DNA of 10,465 bases from SHNJ01 sp964458615 (GCA_964458615.1 CAYWJR010000051.1:1-10465), one strand, 5' to 3'. Numbered from the stretch's first letter, positions 1-6,503 are shown. The notes: generated by a model not told the origin, from the letters alone. Numbers and translations are program-made.

Positions 1-1082
1 GCGGCGCGATTTCGTACGATCAAGTTGCAAAGGCGTCGGAAAAAGACGGCCGTCGCGATTCGACAAAGATCATCACGATTGCGACATCCCACGTTGAATA
101 CGAATCCGAAAAACGCCACTACGCTCACGTAGATTGCCCAGGCCACGCCGATTATGTTAAAAACATGATCACCGGCGCCGCGCAAATGGACGGCGCGATT
201 CTGGTTGTTTCCGCGGTTGACGGCCCAATGCCTCAAACCCGCGAACACGTATTGTTGGCCCGCCAGGTTGGCGTTCCTAAAATCGTCGTGTTCTTGAACA
301 AAGTGGATTTGGTTGACGATCCTGAATTGTTGGATCTGGTTGAAATGGAAATCCGCGATTTGTTGAACAAATATCAATTCGAAGGCGACAAAACTCCAAT
401 CGTACGCGGCCAAGCAAAAGCAGCTTTGGAAAGCGCCGGCGATTCGAAAGCCAACGAAGGCATCGTAAACTTGTTGAAAGCTTTGGATGAATGGATTCCA
501 ATGCCAGAACGCGACATCGACAAAGCATTCTTGATGCCAGTTGAAGACGTGTTCTCGATTTCCGGCCGCGGTACCGTTGTTACCGGCCGTGTCGAACGCG
601 GTATCGTAAAAGTAGGCGACGAGATCGAAATCATCGGCTTGAAACCAACCATTAAAACAATCGTTACCGGCGTTGAAATGTTCCGCAAATTGCTGGACAA
701 AGGTCAAGCTGGCGACAACGTGGGCGTATTGTTGCGCGGCACGAAGCGCGAAGAAGTCGAACGCGGCCAAGTTTTGGCGGCTCCAGGTTCGATCAAACCT
801 CACGCAAAGTTCAAAGCCGAAGCGTATATTTTGACCAAAGAAGAAGGCGGCCGTCATACTCCGTTCTTCTCGAACTATCGCCCGCAATTCTATTTCCGCA
901 CCACCGACGTGACCGGCCAAGTTGTATTGCCGGCTGGCGTAGAAATGGTGATGCCTGGCGATAACATTTCGGTTGAAGTGCACTTGATCACTCCGATCGC
1001 GATGGACGAAGGTTTGCGTTTTGCTATCCGTGAAGGCGGCAAAACCGTAGGCGCCGGCGTTGTTGTGAAGATTATTGAATAG
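1..1082 (+). CDS. tuf: Elongation factor Tu, 5' end cut off by window edge
   Basis: GTPase that carries aminoacyl-tRNA to the ribosomal A site in the cytoplasm. The reading frame enters at base 3 and gives 359 residues; about 42 residues, including the P-loop, lie outside the window. Visible are the G3 motif DCPGH (fragment residues 44-48), G4 motif NKVD (bases 297-308), the domain 2 hallmark SGRGTVVTGRVERG, and the domain 3 run GGRHTPFF...YRPQFYFRTTDVTG, ending in VGAGVVVKIIE and TAG. Two GTPase elements are unusual: switch I reads RRDSTKIITIATSHVEYE where EF-Tu normally has EEKARGITI, with about five extra residues against E. coli, and the G5 SAL motif is QAK. The effector Thr of switch I is kept. 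The rest is so typical that EF-Tu is secure. The next gene is rpsJ, as in the str-S10 arrangement. Confidence 0.97.
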   Translation, partial: GAISYDQVAKASEKDGRRDSTKIITIATSHVEYESEKRHYAHVDCPGHADYVKNMITGAAQMDGAILVVSAVDGPMPQTREHVLLARQVGVPKIVVFLNKVDLVDDPELLDLVEMEIRDLLNKYQFEGDKTPIVRGQAKAALESAGDSKANEGIVNLLKALDEWIPMPERDIDKAFLMPVEDVFSISGRGTVVTGRVERGIVKVGDEIEIIGLKPTIKTIVTGVEMFRKLLDKGQAGDNVGVLLRGTKREEVERGQVLAAPGSIKPHAKFKAEAYILTKEEGGRHTPFFSNYRPQFYFRTTDVTGQVVLPAGVEMVMPGDNISVEVHLITPIAMDEGLRFAIREGGKTVGAGVVVKIIE

Positions 1083-1148
1083 TACCAAGTACCGAGATAC
1101 CAAGTTCCAAGTTTTTTCTTGGAACTTGGAGCTTGGAACTGGGAGCTT
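1083..1148. repeat. Heptad-built inverted repeat between tuf and rpsJ
   Basis: Begins at the base after the tuf stop. The left arm is four units, TACCAAG, TACCGAGA, TACCAAG, TTCCAAG (1083-1111). A TTTTTT loop follows (1112-1117). The right arm is CTTGGAA, CTTGGAG, CTTGGAA, CTGGGAG and CTT (1118-1148). The inner 12 bp (1100-1111 with 1118-1129) are a perfect inverted repeat; further out the arms pair only partly. A run of eight A follows, so this is not a standard rho-independent terminator on the + strand: the T run sits in the loop. It could be a dispersed repeat, an mRNA processing or stability hairpin, or an attenuator ahead of rpsJ. Its structure is seen directly; its role is unknown. Confidence 0.85.
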
Positions 1149-1169
1149 AAAAAAAAGAGGCAAGGTAAA

Positions 1170-1487
1170 ATGGAAACACAAAATATCCGCATTCGCATTA
1201 AATCGTTCGATCACCGTGGGCTCGAAGCATCGGTGCGCGAAATCGTCAACACCGCGAACAGAACCGGTGCACGTGTATGCGGACCAATTCCTATGCCGAC
1301 AAGAATTGAACGTTTCACCGTGAACCGTTCGCCGCACGTGGACAAAAAATCCCGCGATCAGTTCGAAATCAGAACGCATTTGCGTGTTCTGGATATCGTC
1401 GAACCGACACCGGCGACTATCGATGCATTGATGAAATTGGATTTGGCGGCCGGTGTGGACGTGCAGATCAAGTTATTGGCTGCTTAA
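1170..1487 (+). CDS. rpsJ: 30S ribosomal protein S10 (NusE)
   Basis: Protein of the 30S head; in other bacteria it also acts as NusE in transcription antitermination with NusB. The product has 105 residues, close to the 103 of E. coli. Family hallmarks are IRIRIKSFDHRGL near the N-terminus, RTGARVCGPIPMPTRIERFT in the middle, the loop RSPHVDKKSRDQFEIRTH, and the ending LDLAAGVDVQIK. The ATG at 1170 is chosen because the family starts a few residues before IRIR and because AGAGG (1156-1160) lies 9 bases upstream. A longer in-frame form from TTG 1119 would translate the hairpin repeat and is rejected. There is no long leader like the one through which L4 controls the E. coli S10 operon; only the 87-base repeat region separates it from tuf. 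Confidence 0.97.
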   Translation: METQNIRIRIKSFDHRGLEASVREIVNTANRTGARVCGPIPMPTRIERFTVNRSPHVDKKSRDQFEIRTHLRVLDIVEPTPATIDALMKLDLAAGVDVQIKLLAA

Positions 1488-1519
1488 GAATTATTAGAAA
1501 ATTAAAGAGGTCAGGTTCT

Positions 1520-2203
1520 ATGCGTACTGGTTTAATTGCAAAAAAATTGGGGATGACCCGTTGGTTCACCGATGACGGCGAACATATTCCGGTCACCGTA
1601 TTGCACATCGACAATTGCCAAGTCGTCGGTCAACGCACCGTCGAAAAACACGGCTATACCGCCGTGCAATTGGGCATCGGCACGCGCAAGGCAAAAAATG
1701 TCAGCAAAAGCCTGAAAGGCCAATATGCCGCGGCAAAAGTAGAACCAAAGGCGAAATTGGTCGAATTCCGCGTTGCAGCGGAAAACATGCTGAATATCGG
1801 CGATCAATTGTCGGCTGAACATTTCATCGTCGGCCAGTTCGTCGACGTTGCCGGCATTTCCATCGGCCGCGGTTTCCAAGGCCCGATGAAACGCCACAAC
1901 TTTGCCGGTTTGAAAGCAACGCACGGTGTTTCGATTCGTCACCGTTCGCACGGTTCGACCGGTCAACGCCAAGATCCAGGCCGCGTTTTCAAAAACAAAC
2001 GCATGGCGGGTCACATGGGCGATGTCCGTGTAACGGCTGAAAATTTAAAAGTAATCAATACGGATGCGGGTGAAAACATCATCATGGTCAAAGGTTGCGT
2101 ACCAGGCGCCGAAGGCAGCTATGTGATGATCCGCGATGCAATTAAAAAAGCAGCCGTCAAAGACGCGCCGAAACCGGCCGCTTTGAAAAATAACGCCGCT
2201 TAG
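1520..2203 (+). CDS. rplC: 50S ribosomal protein L3
   Basis: Early-assembling 23S rRNA-binding protein whose long loop reaches toward the peptidyl transferase centre. The product has 227 residues, somewhat longer than E. coli L3 (209). The N-terminus MRTGLIAKKLGMTRWF is typical. The conserved central block runs from GRGFQGPMKRHNFAG (about 117-130) through THGVSIRHRSHGSTGQ to QDPGRVFKNKRMAGHMG. Gln151 in this block matches the glutamine methylated by PrmB in E. coli, so the site is present, though methylation itself is inference. The C-terminus ends in an Ala/Lys/Pro-rich tail after IRDAIKKA that is probably disordered. The start has AAAGAGG at 1504-1510, 9 bases upstream. Confidence 0.97.
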   Translation: MRTGLIAKKLGMTRWFTDDGEHIPVTVLHIDNCQVVGQRTVEKHGYTAVQLGIGTRKAKNVSKSLKGQYAAAKVEPKAKLVEFRVAAENMLNIGDQLSAEHFIVGQFVDVAGISIGRGFQGPMKRHNFAGLKATHGVSIRHRSHGSTGQRQDPGRVFKNKRMAGHMGDVRVTAENLKVINTDAGENIIMVKGCVPGAEGSYVMIRDAIKKAAVKDAPKPAALKNNAA

Positions 2204-2218
2204 GAATTGGGTGAAGTC

Positions 2219-2893
2219 ATGCAATTGAATGTAACGACATTAGATAATAAACCGGCCGGCCAGATCGAATTGAACGATTCGATTTTCGCCGTATCGCCGT
2301 TGCGCAAAGACATCATGTCGCGCGTGGTAAATTGGCAGCTGTCCAAACGTCAGGCCGGCACGCACAAAACCAAAGAAATCGGCGACATCAGCGGCCGCAA
2401 GGCAAAGCCATGGGCGCAAAAAGGTACCGGACGCGCGCGTCAAGGTTCTTTGCGTTCTCCGCAGTTCCGCGGCGGTGCGACGATCTTTGGCCCGGTTGTG
2501 CGCAGCCATGCATATGATTTGACCAAAAAATTCCGCGCTTTGGGGTTGAAAATGGCTTTGTCGGCGAAAGCGGCCGAAGGCAAATTGATCGTCATCGCGG
2601 ACGACAATATGAAAGAAGCGAAAACATCTGCTGTGTCCGCTTTCTTTGAAAAATTGGGCGTAAGAAGCGTTTTGTTCATCGGCGGCGCCGAATTGAACCA
2701 AAACTTTAAACGCGCCGCTGCGAACGTGCCGAATTTCGACGCGTTGCCGCAAGTGGGCATTAACGTGTACGACATTTTGCGCCGCGACGTTTTGGTTTTG
2801 ACCAAAGACGCCGTGGATCATTTGAATACCCGTTTGGCATCGCCGGCGAAAAAACAAAAAGCCGCGAAAACCAAAACGGCTAAGGGAGCATAA
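2219..2893 (+). CDS. rplD: 50S ribosomal protein L4
   Basis: Binds 23S rRNA domain I and extends a loop into the peptide exit tunnel; in E. coli it also represses its own S10 operon. The product has 224 residues. The loop signature is clear: KTKEIGDISGRKAKPWAQKG followed by TGRARQGSLRSPQFRGGATIFGP, at about residues 50-90. The ATG at 2219 fits the family start (MQLNVTTLD) and follows GGGTGA; an in-frame TTG at 2207 would add MGEV and is less likely. The gene starts 15 bases after rplC and ends 2 bases before rplW. The last 18 or so residues form a Lys/Ala tail (KKQKAAKTKTAKGA). The E. coli-type L4 target leader is not apparent upstream of rpsJ, so autoregulation by L4 cannot be assumed here. 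Confidence 0.97.
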   Translation: MQLNVTTLDNKPAGQIELNDSIFAVSPLRKDIMSRVVNWQLSKRQAGTHKTKEIGDISGRKAKPWAQKGTGRARQGSLRSPQFRGGATIFGPVVRSHAYDLTKKFRALGLKMALSAKAAEGKLIVIADDNMKEAKTSAVSAFFEKLGVRSVLFIGGAELNQNFKRAAANVPNFDALPQVGINVYDILRRDVLVLTKDAVDHLNTRLASPAKKQKAAKTKTAKGA

Positions 2894-2895
2894 TC

Positions 2896-3222
2896 ATGGC
2901 AAAAACAGCAACCGCAACAAAACCTGCGATCAGCCGTGAAAAGGCTTTGGGATTATTGCGCCGCCCGGTCATTACGGAAAAAGCGACCCGTGGCAGCGAA
3001 TTCAACCAAGTGTCGTTCTTTGTTCCAATGAGCGCGACCAAGCCGGAAATCAAAGCGGCGGTGGAAACTTTGTTCAAAGTCAAAGTGACCGGCGTCAATA
3101 CTTCGATTTTAAAAGGCAAACAGAAATTTTTCCGCGGCGTGATTGGCGACCGCTCGGATAAAAAACGGGCAGTCGTTACTTTGGCCGAAGGTCAAACGAT
3201 CGATATTACAACAGGCATCTAG
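2896..3222 (+). CDS. rplW: 50S ribosomal protein L23
   Basis: Sits at the exit of the peptide tunnel and, in bacteria generally, is the docking site for trigger factor and the signal recognition particle. The product has 108 residues, near the usual 95-105. Family features are LRRPVITEKATR (about 21-32), the NQVSFFVPMSATKPEIKAAVETLF block, and VTGVNTSILKGKQKFFRG, the extended rRNA-binding loop. An N-terminal Thr/Ala-rich stretch (MAKTATATKPAIS) precedes the core. Its Shine-Dalgarno AAGGGAG (2882-2888) lies inside the last codons of rplD, and only 2 bases separate the two genes, which favours translational coupling. Confidence 0.96.
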   Translation: MAKTATATKPAISREKALGLLRRPVITEKATRGSEFNQVSFFVPMSATKPEIKAAVETLFKVKVTGVNTSILKGKQKFFRGVIGDRSDKKRAVVTLAEGQTIDITTGI

Positions 3223-3252
3223 CAATCGGAATTTTAAGGTTTAGAGGCAACA

Positions 3253-4083
3253 ATGGCATTAAAGACATATAATCCGGTCACCCCGACCCAGCGTCACTTG
3301 GTCAATATCGACCGGGCAGACATCTGGAAAGGCAAGCCGGTTAAATCCCTGACCGAAGGCAAGCATTCGACCGGTGGCCGCAACAACAACGGACGCATCA
3401 CATCGCGTCATCGTGGCGGCGGTCATAAACAAGCATACCGCTTGATCGATTTCAAACGTTTGAAATTCGACATCGAAGCCGTGGTGGAACGCATCGAATA
3501 CGATCCGAACCGCACCGCGTTTATCGCGTTGATCAAATACACCGACGGCGAATTGTCTTATATCTTGGCGCCGCAGCGTTTGGCCGTTGGCGACAAAGTA
3601 ATCGCCGGCGAACGCGTGGACGTAAAACCGGGCAACGCAATGCCGATGAAAAATATGCCGATCGGTACGATCATGCATAACATCGAATTGAAACCCGGCA
3701 AAGGCGGCCAAATGGCTCGTTCCGCAGGCACGTTCGTTCAATTGATCGGCCGCGACCAGGGCATGGCGCAGTTGCGCATGGCTTCGGGCGAAATGCGCCT
3801 TGTAAATGCCGATTGCATGGCCACCGTGGGCGCCGTTTCGAACGCCGACGAGAAAAACATCGTCATCGCAAAAGCAGGCCGTTCCCGTTGGTTGGGCAAA
3901 CGTCCGCATGTTCGCGGTATCGCGATGAACCCGGTCGACCATCCGCACGGCGGACGGACGAACGGCGGTAAACATTGGGTTACGCCATGGGGCATTTCTT
4001 GCAAAGGCAAGAAAACAAGACATAACAAATCGACGGATCGTTATATCATCCGCCGCCGCAATAGCACCGTGGACGCAAAGTAG
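3253..4083 (+). CDS. rplB: 50S ribosomal protein L2
   Basis: Large-subunit protein needed for subunit association and peptidyl transferase activity. The product has 276 residues, matching the family. Visible landmarks are the N-terminal VTPTQRHLV, GGRNNNGRITSRHRGGGHKQAYRLIDFKR (about 41-69), the central LAPQRLAVGD and GKGGQMARSAGTFVQL, and the C-terminal VRGIAMNPVDHPHGG. His230 corresponds to the functionally important His229 of E. coli. Directly after it the loop reads HPHGGRTNGGKHWVTPWG. This is about three residues shorter than the [21 protein letters not shown] form I recall from alphaproteobacteria, and the usual HP before VTPWG is HW. The rest is normal, so a functional L2 is expected. 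AGAGG (3243-3247) precedes the ATG by 5 bases. Confidence 0.97.
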   Translation: MALKTYNPVTPTQRHLVNIDRADIWKGKPVKSLTEGKHSTGGRNNNGRITSRHRGGGHKQAYRLIDFKRLKFDIEAVVERIEYDPNRTAFIALIKYTDGELSYILAPQRLAVGDKVIAGERVDVKPGNAMPMKNMPIGTIMHNIELKPGKGGQMARSAGTFVQLIGRDQGMAQLRMASGEMRLVNADCMATVGAVSNADEKNIVIAKAGRSRWLGKRPHVRGIAMNPVDHPHGGRTNGGKHWVTPWGISCKGKKTRHNKSTDRYIIRRRNSTVDAK

Positions 4084-4097
4084 GGAGTTAGGAAATA

Positions 4098-4385
4098 ATG
4101 GCACGTTCAGTTTGGAAAGGCCCGTTTGTCGATGGCTATCTGTTGAAAAAAGCAGAAAAAGCCAAAAACTCTGGCCGCAAAGAAGTCATCAAAACCTGGT
4201 CGCGCAGATCGACCATTTTGCCGATTTTCGTCGGTTTGACTTTTGGCGTTCATAACGGTCACAAATTTATTCCGGTATTGGTTACCGAAAATATGGTTGG
4301 TCACAAATTCGGCGAATTCGCCTTGACCCGCAATTTCAGTGGCCATACCCCGGCGGACAAATCCGCTTCTAAATCGAGCGAATAG
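4098..4385 (+). CDS. rpsS: 30S ribosomal protein S19
   Basis: 30S head protein that forms a complex with S13 near the A-site finger contact. The product has 95 residues (E. coli 92). The sequence is canonical: MARSVWKGPFVDGYLLKK at the start, then IKTWSRRSTILPIFVGLTFG (about 31-50), NGHKFIPVLVTENMVGHKFGEFA, and TRNFSGH. The last ten residues form a Ser/Lys-rich tail (ADKSASKSSE). Two possible ribosome binding sequences precede the ATG, GGGAG at 4083-4087 and AGGA at 4090-4093. The gene lies 14 bases after rplB and 8 bases before rplV. Confidence 0.97.
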   Translation: MARSVWKGPFVDGYLLKKAEKAKNSGRKEVIKTWSRRSTILPIFVGLTFGVHNGHKFIPVLVTENMVGHKFGEFALTRNFSGHTPADKSASKSSE

Positions 4386-4393
4386 GTAGGATC

Positions 4394-4804
4394 ATGGGAA
4401 AGAAAGCAAAACCGCGCGCACTGGCGCCTAACGAATCGATCGCCAAGTCTTTGAACTTGCGCGTCAGCCCGCGCAAATTGAATTTGGTTGCGCAAACCAT
4501 TCGCGGCAAACGTGTTTCGAACGCGTTGCAGCAATTGACTTTTTCGCCAAAGCGTATCGCTCTGGACGTCAAAAAATGCCTGCAATCGGCTATTGCCAAC
4601 GCTGAAAACAATCAGCAATTGGACATCGACCGTTTGATCGTCAAAGAAGCATTCGTCGGCGTCAGCATCGCCATGCGCCGTTTCCACGCGCGTGGCCGCG
4701 GCCGCGCAAGTCCGGTTGTAAAACCGTTCGCGCATTTGACCGTGATCGTTGCCGAACAAAGCAAAGACACAGCGAAAAAATCCAACACCAAAGAGAGTGC
4801 ATAA
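4394..4804 (+). CDS. rplV: 50S ribosomal protein L22
   Basis: Lines the peptide exit tunnel with a long beta hairpin; changes in this hairpin cause macrolide resistance in other bacteria. The product has 136 residues, longer than E. coli L22 (110) mainly because of both termini. Landmarks are SLNLRVSPRKLNLVAQTIRG (about 19-38), AIANAENNQQLDIDRLIVKEA, and the hairpin region MRRFHARGRGRASPVVKPFAHLTVIVAE, which carries the conserved RGRA element. The C-terminus is a hydrophilic Lys/Ser/Thr tail. AGGTAGGA (4384-4391) precedes the ATG. The stop TAA overlaps the rpsC ATG by one base (TAATG). Confidence 0.97.
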   Translation: MGKKAKPRALAPNESIAKSLNLRVSPRKLNLVAQTIRGKRVSNALQQLTFSPKRIALDVKKCLQSAIANAENNQQLDIDRLIVKEAFVGVSIAMRRFHARGRGRASPVVKPFAHLTVIVAEQSKDTAKKSNTKESA

Positions 4805-5487
4805 TGGGACAGAAGACAAATCCAATCGTCATGCGTTTAGGCATCAATCGTGCCCACGATTCGCGTTGGTTCGCGGGCAAAGATTACGCCAGCTTGCTGG
4901 AACAAGATTTCGGCTTGCGCGCTTATATCGTTGAAAAATTCGGCGATTCCGCAGCGATCAGCCGCGTGACCATTGAACGCTTGACCAAACGTGCGCGCAT
5001 CACCATTTACAGCGGCCGTCCCGGCGTGATCATCGGCAAAAAAGGCGAAGGCATCAAATCTTTGCAAAAAGATTTGGAAAAAATGACCAAAGACGAAGTC
5101 AGCATCAATTTGGTCGAAATCCGCAAACCGGAAACCGACGCCAAATTGGTCGCGGAATCCATCGCCCAGCAATTGGAACGCCGTATCGCGTTCCGCCGCG
5201 CGATGAAACGCGCCGTTCAAAACGCGATGCGTTTGGGCGCGTTGGGCATTCGTATCAATTGCTCCGGCCGTTTGGGCGGCGCCGAAATCGCGCGTATGGA
5301 ATGGTACCGCGAAGGACGCGTTCCGTTGCACACATTGCGCGCGGACATCGATTTCGCACGCGCAGAAGCCGAAACCACAATGGGCATTTGCGGCGTAAAA
5401 GTTTGGATATTCAAAGGCGACATCATGGAACACGATCCATTGGCGTCGGAAAAACGCAACACCGACAACCGTCCGGCGTCGGCCTAA
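4804..5487 (+). CDS. rpsC: 30S ribosomal protein S3
   Basis: Forms part of the mRNA entry tunnel of the 30S subunit and, with S4 and S5, the mRNA helicase activity. The product has 227 residues (E. coli 233). The start MGQKTNPIVMRLGINRAHDSRWF fits the family. A KH domain carries SGRPGVIIGKKGEGI with the GKKG loop at residues 78-81. The block ERRIAFRRAMKRAVQNAMRLG contains the Arg/Arg/Lys positions tied to helicase function in E. coli. Further on, SGRLGGAEIARMEWYREGRV and PLHTLRADIDFARAEAETT are canonical. The ATG overlaps the rplV stop by one base and the upstream AAGAGAG is weak, so coupling to rplV translation is likely. Confidence 0.97.
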   Translation: MGQKTNPIVMRLGINRAHDSRWFAGKDYASLLEQDFGLRAYIVEKFGDSAAISRVTIERLTKRARITIYSGRPGVIIGKKGEGIKSLQKDLEKMTKDEVSINLVEIRKPETDAKLVAESIAQQLERRIAFRRAMKRAVQNAMRLGALGIRINCSGRLGGAEIARMEWYREGRVPLHTLRADIDFARAEAETTMGICGVKVWIFKGDIMEHDPLASEKRNTDNRPASA

Positions 5488-5510
5488 GGCAGGAGTGAAG
5501 GGGATTAGCT

Positions 5511-5939
5511 ATGTTCTCACCTAAGAAAACCAAGTTCCGCAAACAAATGAAAGGCCGCGTCAAAGGCCTGGCAAAAGCGGGATTTACATTGAATAACGGC
5601 GCCTTCGGTTTGAAAGCGATCGAAGCGGGACGTTTGAACGCCCGCGAAATCGAAGCCGCGCGCCGCACCATCGCCCGTGCGACAAAACGTACCGGCAAAA
5701 TGTGGATGCGTATTTTTCCAGATGTGCCCGTGTCGCGCAAACCGGCAGAGGTACGGATGGGTTCGGGTAAAGGCAATCCTGAATATTGGATGTGCCGCGT
5801 GCGTCCTGGACGCATTTTGTTCGAATTGGATGGCGTTCCGCGCGCGATGGCCGTCGAGGCGTTTCAATTGGCTTCGGCTAAATTGTCCGTAAAAACCAAA
5901 ATGGTCGTGCGTATCGGCGAAGCCGAAATTCACGGATAG
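5511..5939 (+). CDS. rplP: 50S ribosomal protein L16
   Basis: Late-assembling 23S rRNA-binding protein that helps position A-site tRNA. The product has 142 residues (E. coli 136). Landmarks are MFSPKKTKFRKQMKGRVKGL, NGAFGLKAIEAGRLNAREIE, AARRTIARATKRTGKMWMRI, FPDVPVSRKP and VRMGSGKGNPEYWM, then RPGRILFELDGVP. Arg82 matches E. coli Arg81, the residue hydroxylated by the RoxA/YcfD oxygenase; whether that enzyme exists here is unknown. The start is supported by AAGGGG at 5498-5503, 7 bases upstream. The gene sits between rpsC and rpmC in the usual order. Confidence 0.97.
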   Translation: MFSPKKTKFRKQMKGRVKGLAKAGFTLNNGAFGLKAIEAGRLNAREIEAARRTIARATKRTGKMWMRIFPDVPVSRKPAEVRMGSGKGNPEYWMCRVRPGRILFELDGVPRAMAVEAFQLASAKLSVKTKMVVRIGEAEIHG

Positions 5940-5956
5940 TAGGGTAGGGGATTGTT

Positions 5957-6223
5957 ATGAAAATCGTTGATGTACGTGCAAAGTCGGATGACGAATTGAC
6001 TCAGTTGATTACCGATCTGAGCAAAGAAGCGTTCAATTTGCGTTTCCAAAAAACCAGCGGCACCGTGGAAAACGTGGTTCGTCCGCGTCTGGTGCGCAAA
6101 GAATTGGCTCGTGTCAAAACGGTATTGAACGAGCGCGCCATGGGATTGAATTACACCCAGGCCGCGACCGGCAAGGCCAAAAAACCGGCGGCGAAAAAAA
6201 CCGCCAAGAAAAAAGCGAGCTAA
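5957..6223 (+). CDS. rpmC: 50S ribosomal protein L29 with basic C-terminal tail
   Basis: Small helical protein beside L23 at the tunnel exit. The product has 88 residues, longer than the usual 60-70. The core (about 1-66) is normal: MKIVDVRAKSDDELTQLITD, LSKEAFNLRFQKTSGTVEN, and RLVRKELARVKTVLNERA. The excess is a tail of roughly 20 residues made almost only of Ala, Lys, Pro and Thr (KAKKPAAKKTAKKKAS), likely disordered and able to bind RNA. The ATG follows AGGGTAGGGG (5941-5950) at 6 bases. It is encoded 17 bases after rplP and 10 bases before rpsQ. Confidence 0.95.
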   Translation: MKIVDVRAKSDDELTQLITDLSKEAFNLRFQKTSGTVENVVRPRLVRKELARVKTVLNERAMGLNYTQAATGKAKKPAAKKTAKKKAS

Positions 6224-6233
6224 GGAGTAGACC

Positions 6234-6467
6234 ATGCCAAAACGTATTTTAACAGGCGAAGTAGTTAGCAAATCGGGCGCCAAAACCGTAAAGGTAAAAG
6301 TGACCCGCCGCGTGACGCATCCAAAATATAAAAAGATCGTTACCTTGACGAAAAACTACGCCGCTCACGATGAAAACAACCAATGCAGCGTCGGTGACAA
6401 AGTGCGCATTCAAGAATGCCGCCCATTGTCCGCCACCAAACGCTGGACTGTTTTGGCCGCGGCGTAA
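6234..6467 (+). CDS. rpsQ: 30S ribosomal protein S17
   Basis: Primary 16S rRNA-binding protein of the 30S body with an OB fold. The product has 77 residues, within the family range. Landmarks are MPKRILTGEVVSKSGAKTV, VKVTRRVTHPKYKKIV, NYAAHDENNQCSVGDKVRI and ECRPLSATKRW. In E. coli this is the last gene of the S10 operon. A strong AAGGAG (6222-6227) overlaps the rpmC stop and lies 6 bases before the ATG. A 36-base gap to rplN follows, longer than most gaps here. Confidence 0.96.
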   Translation: MPKRILTGEVVSKSGAKTVKVKVTRRVTHPKYKKIVTLTKNYAAHDENNQCSVGDKVRIQECRPLSATKRWTVLAAA

Positions 6468-6503
6468 CCGGGGCATATAGGGATATAGAAGGAAGTTCGT
6501 GTC

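Noticed and set aside
1100..1129. Rho-independent terminator after tuf
   Set aside because: The stem is strong but the T run is in the loop and an A run follows the stem; neither strand gives stem followed by T run.
1119..1169. Longer rpsJ starting at TTG 1119
   Set aside because: Would translate the right arm of the inverted repeat, adds residues not found in S10, and the ATG at 1170 has a good ribosome binding sequence.
3259..4104. 281-codon open frame on the - strand opposite rplB
   Set aside because: It mirrors rplB almost exactly, resembles no known protein, and is explained by the codon bias of the gene on the other strand.
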